Positions 45,052 to 52,642 of a stretch of DNA of 64,000 bases are shown one piece after another. Source of the stretch: Candidatus Berkiella cookevillensis (GTDB lineage Bacteria > Pseudomonadota > Gammaproteobacteria > Berkiellales > Berkiellaceae); the NCBI RefSeq assembly GCF_001431315.2, contig NZ_LKHV02000001.1, positions 558,001-622,000 of the forward strand, given 5' to 3'. Within the stretch, counting starts at the first letter, position 1. The number at the start of each line of letters is the position of its first letter. The position numbers were made by a program, and so were the translations under genes. Below the pieces are notes generated by a model. That model was given only the letters and a program-made list of their open reading frames with translations. It was not told where the DNA came from and did no database searches.

Positions 45052-46104
45052 ATGAGCGCATCTGGGCCTAGAGCATTTTTTTTTAATATATATCTTGCTG
45101 GAGACCCTAAGGTTGGTAAGAAGCATCTCATACAAAGGATGGTAGAGGGACAATATAGTGAAATTTTAGCGGATGATTTCGCACAAGGTCAGATGCATGT
45201 GCATAAAGATATTAGATTGTGTTTTCATTTTGTTCCATCGGAAGGTATTAGTAGAGTGAATGCCCTTTTGTATCCAAAGGGTATGCATGCTGTACTTTTG
45301 GTCGTCGATCCTTGTGATAAAGCATCCGTGCAAAATGCAGAATTTTGGTTGAATGATACAAATAGATATATAGGAGATACAGCCTATAAAATGCTGCTTA
45401 TTGCTAAATCTGACATCTCAGAAGTAGAGTGGCAGGTAAAAAAATCAGAATTAGGTATATTGGCTTCAACGCTTAGATTACCTGCGATAGAGATCTCTGC
45501 AAAAAATGGAGAGCATATTGAATTTTTAATTTCGCACATGATTGATGAATGTAAGAAATATTATGGCATAGCAGAAATGCTGCCGCATTTTAAACTCGTC
45601 AACAAGAAATCAAAAAAAACACTTGCAGAATCTTCAGAAGAAATTATGGCTGATAGAGGTATTTGTCCAGAAATTATACAAATATTGCAAACACGCTATG
45701 ATAAATTAGCACTTAAATTTCAAGATGTAAATTTTGATTCGTTGGGTACATTAGATAGTTTATTATCATCTAAGAAAGAATCGACAAAACTTTCTCGTTT
45801 TGTTGCATTACATATGATTTTAACCAAAGCACGTGCCATAAATGCAACTGGCACAAATACGCTTAGAATGAAAATCTCGGATGTTGTTTCATCTATTTTC
45901 ATAGATTTAAATGAGAATGATAAAGAGGCATTTCGTAAAAGCACATCCAGTATCAGTTCTGGTAATTTTGGCAGATTTAAGAACAGTCAATTTGGCAAGA
46001 TGATGCAGAAAATTAATCAATACTATTTAGAAGATTTAGATCCATTAGGATTTGAAGATTTTTCTAGAGAAACTATATCAAAAAAATACTATAAATTAAG
46101 CTAA
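45052..46104 (+). CDS. Rab-like small GTPase-fold protein with degenerate nucleotide motifs
   Basis: 350 residues. The first about 170 follow the Ras/Rab order: FNIYLAGDPKVGKKHLIQRM aligns with the P-loop strand and helix (residues 11-30; G17-x4-G22-K23-K24, Lys instead of Ser/Thr), LCFHFVPSEG at the switch II strand (no DTAGQE), HAVLLVVDPCDKASVQNAEFWL as strand 4 and helix, MLLIAKSD as G4 (118-121, Ala for Asn) and EISAKNG as G5. The C-terminal about 180 residues are not recognised. It is likely a pseudo-GTPase mimic of host Rab proteins, a candidate effector. No C-terminal prenylation Cys. Confidence 0.78.
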   Translation: MSASGPRAFFFNIYLAGDPKVGKKHLIQRMVEGQYSEILADDFAQGQMHVHKDIRLCFHFVPSEGISRVNALLYPKGMHAVLLVVDPCDKASVQNAEFWLNDTNRYIGDTAYKMLLIAKSDISEVEWQVKKSELGILASTLRLPAIEISAKNGEHIEFLISHMIDECKKYYGIAEMLPHFKLVNKKSKKTLAESSEEIMADRGICPEIIQILQTRYDKLALKFQDVNFDSLGTLDSLLSSKKESTKLSRFVALHMILTKARAINATGTNTLRMKISDVVSSIFIDLNENDKEAFRKSTSSISSGNFGRFKNSQFGKMMQKINQYYLEDLDPLGFEDFSRETISKKYYKLS

Positions 46105-46133
46105 AAGCCTAGTTTTTAAGAAATGAGAAGAAT

Positions 46134-46721
46134 ATGACTGAATTGATTGCTCGAAATAATGCAATATATTTTGAAAGTGCTAAGGCTTATCCTTTTGATC
46201 ACCGAGGTGTAAAGTGGGCAAGTGCAGAATCTCAACGTATCAGATTTGAAGTATTGTGTGAAATTGCAGAGAATTTTTTTAAATCTTCAATCTTAGATGT
46301 GGGTTGTGGCCTAGGCCACTTGATTGATTATTTGCAAAGTAATCAATTTAGTGGTGTGTACAAAGGTATTGATACCGTTGATCAAATGGTTCTTCAGGCC
46401 AAAAAGCGTTATCCGCTATTTAATTTTGAAACCAACGATCTAGATGCAATGAAGGATGTTGCATATGATTATGTTATTGCCAGTGGCATTTTTACATTTG
46501 TAAACTGGTCTTCGATGCAAAATACAATTGAGAAATTATTTTTATGTTCCAAAAAAGGAGTTGCTTTTAATAGTTTGAGTGCTTTATCAATAGAAAAAGA
46601 ATCTGAGATATTTTATCCAGATCCAATCAAAGTTTTTGAATTTTGTAAAAAAATCACTTCGAATGTAGTATTAAGACAAGACTACATGCCACATGATTTC
46701 ACCATTTACCTGTATCACTAG
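46134..46721 (+). CDS. class I SAM-dependent methyltransferase
   Basis: 195 residues. Motif I is clear, SSILDVGCGLGHLIDYL, followed by GVYKGIDTVDQMV and DYVIASGIFTFV (motif for the post-I acidic residue and motif II region). The substrate cannot be deduced. Starts 30 bases after the GTPase-like gene, probably in the same transcript. Confidence 0.85.
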   Translation: MTELIARNNAIYFESAKAYPFDHRGVKWASAESQRIRFEVLCEIAENFFKSSILDVGCGLGHLIDYLQSNQFSGVYKGIDTVDQMVLQAKKRYPLFNFETNDLDAMKDVAYDYVIASGIFTFVNWSSMQNTIEKLFLCSKKGVAFNSLSALSIEKESEIFYPDPIKVFEFCKKITSNVVLRQDYMPHDFTIYLYH

Positions 46722-46838
46722 CCTAAGATATCTGCATAAACTAACAAACTGTATATCTACTGCCCCTCTTTAAAACTTTAATAAATCCTTTAAATGACGA
46801 TATAAGTATTAAGTACAGTTTTATGGAGAAAAGGCAGT

Positions 46839-47012
46839 ATGGGCAATCGTAATATTCCTGATCATGATGAGCGAACAGAAAGCCATCATTATCATAAAGA
46901 AGAAACAGGCCATGATCATGATCATGAGCGTGAAAAAAGGCGTGATAGAGAGCGCGAGAGTGTGCGTAAAGAACGAGATCGCCAAAATGCAACAACACCT
47001 AAAAAAAGATAA
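46839..47012 (+). CDS. small His/Arg/Glu-rich protein, 57 aa
   Basis: GGAG and AAGG precede the ATG, and a perfect terminator hairpin follows at 47077. The sequence is almost entirely charged, with a His/Asp run (GHDHDHERE) and an Arg/Glu run (RRDRERESVRKERDR). Intrinsically disordered; metal or nucleic-acid binding is possible. It would be missed by a length filter. Confidence 0.5.
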   Translation: MGNRNIPDHDERTESHHYHKEETGHDHDHEREKRRDRERESVRKERDRQNATTPKKR

Positions 47013-47076
47013 ATCCACAATCTTTTTTAATCAGCATCCTATTTTCTAGCCACTTATGATGAGCGGTTTTATTTTG

Positions 47077-47102
47077 AAAAACTGTATAATAATACAGTTT
47101 TT
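47077..47102. terminator. perfect hairpin, bidirectional terminator
   Basis: AAAAACTGTAT and its exact complement separated by AATA, with A and T runs at the ends. It terminates the small gene at 46839. The rest of 47013-47255 holds no gene. Confidence 0.8.
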
Positions 47103-47255
47103 CTTGTGCGCTTGATAATTTTTATTCTATAAGATATTTGATGGTAATCATTATATTAGCTAATATTTTCAGTTGTTTTTAAATATATCCTTTCTTTTTT
47201 ATATTAGGCTTCGTTAAGATATCAATTAACTTGAAATAACTTTTGAGGTGCAGAA

Positions 47256-48500
47256 ATGGCAGCAAGAGGACCACATGATTTAAGCAATAATGAAATTCTA
47301 CACATGGTGAGAGATATTATTGGACAAATAGAAAATAATGAAGAATTATTGAATATACGCGGTATATTAAGGGTTGCTGGCAGCCACGATGCTGCTCAAA
47401 CAATATTGGAAACAGGGAAAGTCCCGCCTATTACAAGTGAAAATATCCATACTATCGTTGATGTTCTAAAACGAAGTTTGTCACTCATGACAACAAGAAT
47501 CCCCTCTATAGACACGACAGGACTAGCCACACTGCAAGCGATTGCTGCGAATGTGTCGGATCAAGAAACTTCAAAAATAGCATTAGCAAATGCATTTCAA
47601 GACTTTGTTGATAATTTAGCGAGGAGTAATGACATAGATAAAGAGTCATTAGGAGAAATTTTGCATAACTATATGCATTTGGGAAAAGTTATTTCTCAAT
47701 ATGAAGCAACAAATAAGATGACTACAAACAATTGCGCAATTGTGATTGGCCCTAGAATGAATGAAGTTTTAAATTTAGTCCCCATCCCTGCTGCAGGTGA
47801 TCCCGCTTTGGTGATGAGTGCTGCAGCAAAAGCAAGTTTAGTGAATGATGCGATTCGTATTGGCATTGAATCTGGTAATTATGATGTACATTTTGATCAA
47901 AAATATGCTGAAGTAAAATTCAATTCCCGTCAAAGAATGATAACTGCAGTTGAAAGCCAAACTGAAAAAACTGGGGCATCTTTAGAAAAATTGATGACAT
48001 TACTTGAGAAAATTACTGGGGAAATAAAACAAACGGAGCGTAGTTTAGATACATTGAAAAACCAGAAAGACCAATTAAAAGGAAGAGGCGGACTGCTTCA
48101 TAAGAAAACGCCCGAAGAGAAGAAATTTTTAGCACAAACGAGAGCAGCACTCCTTAGAGAGCAAGAACATTATAAAAGTTTATCAGAACGATTAGACGCG
48201 CTACATAGAGATATAGAAGATTTTGAAAAGAGCCGTATAAAATTTGACCATACTCGTTCAGAATTAACGGCTTCTATGAGGCGTTTGGAACATTATTTGC
48301 CATCCAGTCCCTCAACAACAGATTCTGATACGACAGTATCGGATGATGAGTTTGCAATGATAGAAAATACGGAGCGTGCCTTTATGCCATCTGTCGGAGT
48401 AACCACGACGACAACAGCAATTGTGCCCGATCCAGATAAAGAACGAGAATTGTCATCCGAAGATCGCTCGCCACCTCGAACACCTCGCTCTTCACAATAG
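47256..48500 (+). CDS. RhoGAP-like domain protein with coiled coil
   Basis: 414 residues. Residues about 10-175 follow the eukaryotic RhoGAP pattern: NIRGILRVAGSHDAAQTIL (Arg39 at the arginine-finger place of GIFRVSG), SENIHTIVDVLKRSL (the LLK helix, Lys72), and ATNKMTTNNCAIVIGPRM (the NKM-x2-NLAIVFGP signature, Asn159). A long coiled coil follows (about 220-345), then a Ser/Thr/Pro-rich tail with Glu pairs. It probably acts on, or mimics regulation of, Rho-family GTPases in a host; a second conserved Arg of the LLK helix is not seen, so activity is uncertain. Strong candidate for a secreted effector. Confidence 0.8.
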   Translation: MAARGPHDLSNNEILHMVRDIIGQIENNEELLNIRGILRVAGSHDAAQTILETGKVPPITSENIHTIVDVLKRSLSLMTTRIPSIDTTGLATLQAIAANVSDQETSKIALANAFQDFVDNLARSNDIDKESLGEILHNYMHLGKVISQYEATNKMTTNNCAIVIGPRMNEVLNLVPIPAAGDPALVMSAAAKASLVNDAIRIGIESGNYDVHFDQKYAEVKFNSRQRMITAVESQTEKTGASLEKLMTLLEKITGEIKQTERSLDTLKNQKDQLKGRGGLLHKKTPEEKKFLAQTRAALLREQEHYKSLSERLDALHRDIEDFEKSRIKFDHTRSELTASMRRLEHYLPSSPSTTDSDTTVSDDEFAMIENTERAFMPSVGVTTTTTAIVPDPDKERELSSEDRSPPRTPRSSQ

Positions 48501-48512
48501 AGAACATGCACA

Positions 48513-48556
48513 ATAAACCTTCTCCCTGAGCTTTTAAGCTTCAGGAGAGGGTTTGC
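48513..48556. terminator. bidirectional terminator between convergent genes
   Basis: Near-perfect stem CTCCCTGA/TCAGGAGAG extended by AACC/GGTT with a T run on the plus side; it also contains the end of the acetyltransferase gene. Confidence 0.8.
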
Positions 48557-48989
48557 TTTTTTCTTGTGTGATAAGATTTTTTCTCAAAAAATAGAAAACG
48601 GAATTCTTTGCAAAGCCATGCCGTTCGAATTCAATCTCAAAGCCCAGTTTTTGATAAAATCCGAGCGCTTCCCAATCCATCGTGTTCACAGTCATGAAAT
48701 TACAATTCCGCTCTTTTGCATATTGTTCAGCTGCTTGCATTAATTTTGTACCATAGCCTTGTCCGCGTAAGAGTTCTGCAACCCAGAGTTGCCCAATGTA
48801 TAAGCAGCCATATAAATTGTCGCCATTGCAGCCTCCTTGAATTTTTCCTTGTGCATCACGAATAAAAAAAGCAAAAAAGTCGATGACCTGCAGGCCTTTC
48901 ATTTTCTGAGCATGCGTAGAAATGCCGTCACAGAGTACTTGGGTGTCTTGCTGAGAAGGGGAAGATTCAAAGGAAATTTGATAGGACAT
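48534..48989 (-). CDS. GNAT-family N-acetyltransferase
   Basis: 151 residues with the GNAT acetyl-CoA motif A, IGQLWVAELLRGQGYGTKLMQAAE (R-G-x-G-x-G/T), and motif B FYQKLGFE. No substrate assigned. Convergent with the RhoGAP-like gene through a shared terminator. Confidence 0.88.
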   Translation of the reverse strand: MSYQISFESSPSQQDTQVLCDGISTHAQKMKGLQVIDFFAFFIRDAQGKIQGGCNGDNLYGCLYIGQLWVAELLRGQGYGTKLMQAAEQYAKERNCNFMTVNTMDWEALGFYQKLGFEIEFERHGFAKNSVFYFLRKNLITQEKSKPSPEA

Positions 48990-49107
48990 GATATTACCTT
49001 TAGTTTAACAACTAAGCATGAAATCCCGTATGGCTAGATAAATTATTTTATAATGGTTAAAATATCAAGCTTAGTTTAGTTATAAACGAGTTAATGAGGA
49101 GCTTATT

Positions 49108-49209
49108 ATGGCAAAAGGTCAAGATAAGAAAAAAGAAGAAAAAAAGAAACCAACAAAAACTTTGAAAGAAAAGCGTCAAGCTAAAAAAGAAAAGAAAGAA
49201 GGCAAGTAA
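49108..49209 (+). CDS. small Lys-rich protein, 33 aa
   Basis: A good ribosome site (GAGGAG at 49096) and a terminator right after support it. MAKGQDKKKEEKKK and so on: more than half Lys or Glu. Similar short Lys-rich proteins are known in other proteobacteria without assigned function. Confidence 0.55.
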   Translation: MAKGQDKKKEEKKKPTKTLKEKRQAKKEKKEGK

Positions 49210-49221
49210 ATCATTACTTGT

Positions 49222-49258
49222 ATACCTGCCTTGTGTATAAGCGCGCCAAGGCAGGTAT
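49222..49258. terminator. bidirectional terminator
   Basis: Perfect 12-bp stem ATACCTGCCTTG/CAAGGCAGGTAT with 13-base loop, between the small Lys-rich gene and the 3' end of thi4. Confidence 0.85.
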
Positions 49259-49271
49259 TTGTATAGATATC

Positions 49272-50069
49272 CTACTTAGTTGTTTCTCGTTGCTTAGTTT
49301 CTAGTGCCGTACAAGCAATTTCTCCCGCGCGTTTGCCAGAGAGCAGCATACCACCAAAGGTAGGTCCCATTCGTGGTAAGCCACATTTTTCTGATACAGC
49401 CATCCCAGAAATGATTAAGTTAGGAAATACCTCTCCTGTGCGTGCTACAATTTCTTTTTCAGAGGCTTCTACCCACAAGGGGCCCATCCCTTTAGATTCC
49501 AGCATTTGCCTTTTACCAAGCAATCGGCAAATAATCGCATCATGCCCTGTTGCATCGATGACGAGTTTAGATTCAATGATGATAGGATCTAAGCAAGTGA
49601 TCATTCTGGGCAATTGTGTGACAGGCATAGAATTAATGACTAAGCCAGTTAATACTTTATTTTTAACAACAACATCTTCAACAATGGTCATATTCAAAAA
49701 TGTAACACCTGCTTCACAAGCACCTCGTATTAAACCAGAAGCAAAAAAAGCGGAGTCTGCCACAAAAAGCCCTGGTTTATATTCTTTATAGGCAATATTC
49801 AATTCATCTAAAATCGCTTGAGCAGGGGCACGCAAAGTGACTTTATTCATTAAGTAGCCACCGATCCACATGCCGCCACCCAGATAATTATTTCTTTCTA
49901 TGATGGTGACTTTATAGCCACGTTGTGCAAGATATCGACCTGCAACCAGTCCTGAGGGGCCTGCACCAGCGATAATCACATCTGATTCAACCGCTGAGTC
50001 AAGTTGAGCATGGTATTCATGGATAATAGCGCGTGTTATTTCTTTTTCATCGATCTGTGTAAACATCAT
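49272..50069 (-). CDS. thi4: thiamine thiazole synthase Thi4
   Basis: Makes the ADP-thiazole precursor of thiamine from NAD and glycine. 265 residues. The Rossmann motif is [21 protein letters not shown] (31-51), with [14 protein letters not shown] after it, GHDA (176-178) and the C-terminal [17 protein letters not shown]. Cys159 in MITCLDP aligns with the sulfur-donating Cys205 of yeast Thi4 (SCMDP-like), where methanogen enzymes have His. This suggests the single-use sulfur-donor type. Follows thi5 by 22 bases under the same TPP riboswitch. Start could be either of the first two Met codons. Confidence 0.92.
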
Positions 50070-50091
50070 TTGTTTCCTTGTACTGCAATGA

Positions 50092-50988
50092 TTAAACGGG
50101 AGAGAAAAAACGGTTGGTATAGCACTCTGAGAGGGAGAGTTGAGCGTCTGTGATCTTTAGGCGCTGTGCATAATTTTTTACTTTTTGCCAATCTCTATCA
50201 ACATTTTTTAAGTCTGAAGAGAAATAAGGATGCGTTGCCTGAAAAATTTTCTGATAAACAGGTCTATTTAAACTGGGTTTTGTCGCTATTAAACATTTCC
50301 ACGCTTGCTCGGGATCTTTTTTTGTTACTTGTAACCCCTGTTGTAACGCTTGTAAAAAGCGATGAATCATTTGATGGTTGTCTTGTAAAAATGAATCATG
50401 TGCGATGACTTGAATAGAGCAAAAACAGCAACATCCTAATTGAGCCATTTCATCAATAGGCATTAAATAGGAAGGCATGCCCGCTGCTTCAAGTTCTATT
50501 TGTTGGAAGCTAGCAATACCAATTGCAGCATCAACGTGACCTGTTAAAATGGCTTGTGTGGCATCCATACCAACGCGTATAGCTTCATAGCAATTAATCG
50601 GAAAACCTGCTTCTTGTACAAGATTATCAATCATTATTTTTCCAAATTCACCCACATAACCAATGCGTTTATTTTGAATGTCTGCGATGTGTTTTATACG
50701 CTGCTTTAAAGGAGAAATAAGTCCTGTAGGCGGTTCATCTAATACAGTAGCGATAGATTGAATTGCATAACCGCGTGCGCGTGCAGCGAAACAATGTACC
50801 ATGGCTTTTAGCCCTAATTTAATAGCACCCGTTCCGATGATTTTTGTGACATCGCTGGGATTGGTTGGTTCTATAATGGCAAGATCGATACCATATTTTT
50901 CAAAAAATCCCATTTCTTGAGCAACCACTAAAGGTGCGTGATAAGGATTTAGATACCAATTGAGTAAAAAAGGAACATGCATAAGCAC
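50092..50988 (-). CDS. thi5: HMP-phosphate synthase Thi5 (NMT1/THI5-like)
   Basis: Makes the pyrimidine moiety HMP-P of thiamine; in yeast it does so from PLP and its own active-site His. 298 residues without signal peptide, so it is not a transporter-binding protein. It opens [20 protein letters not shown], and contains [14 protein letters not shown] (Lys61, His65, matching yeast Lys62 and His66), EFGKIMID and the diagnostic CCCFC motif at about 184-188. Thi5 is known from Legionella. The C-terminal extension of yeast Thi5 is absent. First gene after the TPP riboswitch. Confidence 0.92.
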
Positions 50989-51199
50989 CTCTTACTATTT
51001 TTGAGACAGTTTCTAATGAAAAAGAATTGAAGTAATATTTTGAAATGCAAAGCAAAAGAAAAAGCGATAGTCATGTGCGAAGACTATAATTGCTTGAAAA
51101 TTTCAAAATAATAAGATGCGATCAACGATCGGGCATGTGGAATAAATAAGGTAAGTATTTAATAAGTGAAATTGATAAAAATAAAGCATAGTCAAACAT

Positions 51200-51292
51200 T
51201 TCTCTTCCCTCCGCAGATATTATTCAGAGCAGGTTCAGCGGGTTCAATCAAATAAATTGATCATCTCAGCACAACTGTGCACCCCGAGAGTT
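51200..51292 (-). promoter_or_regulatory. TPP riboswitch (THI element)
   Basis: Read on the minus strand: CTCTCGGGGTGC, then GCTGAGATGATC, ACCCGCTGAACCTG, and CTGCGGAGGGAAGAG, the four conserved blocks of the thiamine pyrophosphate riboswitch in correct order. It lies about 210 bases upstream of thi5 and should shut off thi5-thi4 when TPP is abundant. The expression platform probably lies in 50989-51199; I did not resolve a specific terminator. Confidence 0.95.
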
Positions 51293-51385
51293 TAAGCCAT
51301 CGTTACAAATTGAAGTACTAATGGCTATCGTTTGAAAATTCTAGACATACTGTTAATAAAAGTAAAGCATCTATTGAAAAATAGT

Positions 51386-52486
51386 TTAGAGCTTTAATTT
51401 CTTATCTAGCTCTAAAGTAAGCTCTTCGACCTGTGGTACATTGTTATTTCTTGCTGCTTGTCCTGCTGCATAAATGGGATAATACCAAACAAGATCTTGT
51501 GTATAAGGCCTTTGTCCAGTCAGACTTGCATGCAAAGTTCGTATTTGGCCAGCATTTAAATTTCTTAATAGCGCGCTAAAATCTTGAAGTAAATAGGTTT
51601 CCAAAGTTCGACAATGTTGATCAACAGTGTTGCGATTAAATAGCGTCACGATATACCAAAGAGTGCTTGCGAGCCAAGAAGGTGTACTCACAAAAGAAGG
51701 AGATATGTTCACAGGGCGAAGCATCATTTCTTGTTCTGATGTTTTTGAGTAGAGTGGTGTGAGATCAGATCTATATTCAGCTCTGTATTGTTCAATAAAA
51801 TGATATTGTGCTTTTGACAAAGAGATCTCAGGACGTTTTTCTCGCACAAAAGCAATTGCTTCCTCAGGCGTGTAATCAAGAAATTGCATGAGATAGCAAA
51901 TAACCATAACGACACTGCGACCCCTACCTGCTTTGCAATGCACATAGGCGGTTTTTCCATTGTGAATGCATTGATGCATTTGTTCTACTGCAATACGAAT
52001 TTGCTCTAATGGTACATCGCCGCCAAAATCACGCATTTTCACTTGCAAATGTGTGACATCTTTTTCTACCCAAAAGTGTGGTGATACGGGGGTGAGTGCA
52101 AGTAGCCCATTACCCTTTAACTCAAAATCTCCGCAACAAGAAACAACCAAGCCAAGCTTTCTGCTTTCTAGGAAGGATTCTTCCAATAATAAAGAGCCAT
52201 GCTCCCAGTCTGCAATGGGGATTGCACCAAGCTTCAAACCGGGAATGATAGTAGACCACCAAGGTCGGTTATTTCTTAAAATAGGTAATATACGTGGGAG
52301 AACAGATACAGTGTAGAAAGTAAATCCATATTGAAATTTAGCAAAAAAAGAAGAATCAGATTCGGATTCAAGTGTTGTAGACCTTGCTGATGGTTGGCCT
52401 ATGTATGGCACAATGGCATAAGAGGTTGCATCATTGCCTGTCTTTGTTTCTTCTGATTCTTTAGAAGTATTTGTGCCGTTTAGCAT
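51386..52486 (-). CDS. dual-specificity protein phosphatase-like protein
   Basis: 366 residues. A disordered Ser/Thr-rich N-terminus (1-50) precedes a DUSP/PTPMT1-type domain: PGLKLGAIPIADW near 82-94, the acid Asp153 in VKMRDFGGD, and the active-site loop VHCKAGRGRSVVM (Cys184, Arg190), followed by YTPEEAIAFVREKRPE. The C-terminal about 130 residues are unassigned. It could dephosphorylate host or bacterial phosphotyrosine/threonine or a phospholipid phosphate. Divergent from the kinase at 52643. Confidence 0.85.
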   Translation of the reverse strand: MLNGTNTSKESEETKTGNDATSYAIVPYIGQPSARSTTLESESDSSFFAKFQYGFTFYTVSVLPRILPILRNNRPWWSTIIPGLKLGAIPIADWEHGSLLLEESFLESRKLGLVVSCCGDFELKGNGLLALTPVSPHFWVEKDVTHLQVKMRDFGGDVPLEQIRIAVEQMHQCIHNGKTAYVHCKAGRGRSVVMVICYLMQFLDYTPEEAIAFVREKRPEISLSKAQYHFIEQYRAEYRSDLTPLYSKTSEQEMMLRPVNISPSFVSTPSWLASTLWYIVTLFNRNTVDQHCRTLETYLLQDFSALLRNLNAGQIRTLHASLTGQRPYTQDLVWYYPIYAAGQAARNNNVPQVEELTLELDKKLKL

Positions 52487-52642
52487 AGATATTACCTTCG
52501 ATATTACCTTGAGTTAATTTTTACTATACCCTAATAGATCTTAGCAATGTGAGTCATCTGATTTTTAGTTGTTATTTAACTTTCATTATTCTTTGACACA
52601 AATACAATTTATTTAAACACTGGATAGGCTTGTAAAAAATAT

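Noticed and set aside
46741-46998. 85-codon minus-strand frame rich in His and Asp
   Set aside because: It is the antisense of the small charged gene at 46839, which has a ribosome site and a terminator.
14801-47236. Shared AATTAACTTGAAA upstream of two effector-like genes (14801 and 47224)
   Set aside because: Distances to the start codons differ (62 and 32 bases) and a promoter fit exists for only one; in AT-rich DNA a 13-base match can be chance.
50092-50988. ABC transporter substrate-binding protein
   Set aside because: The fold family is shared, but there is no signal peptide, no transporter genes are adjacent, and CCCFC, Lys61 and His65 identify Thi5.
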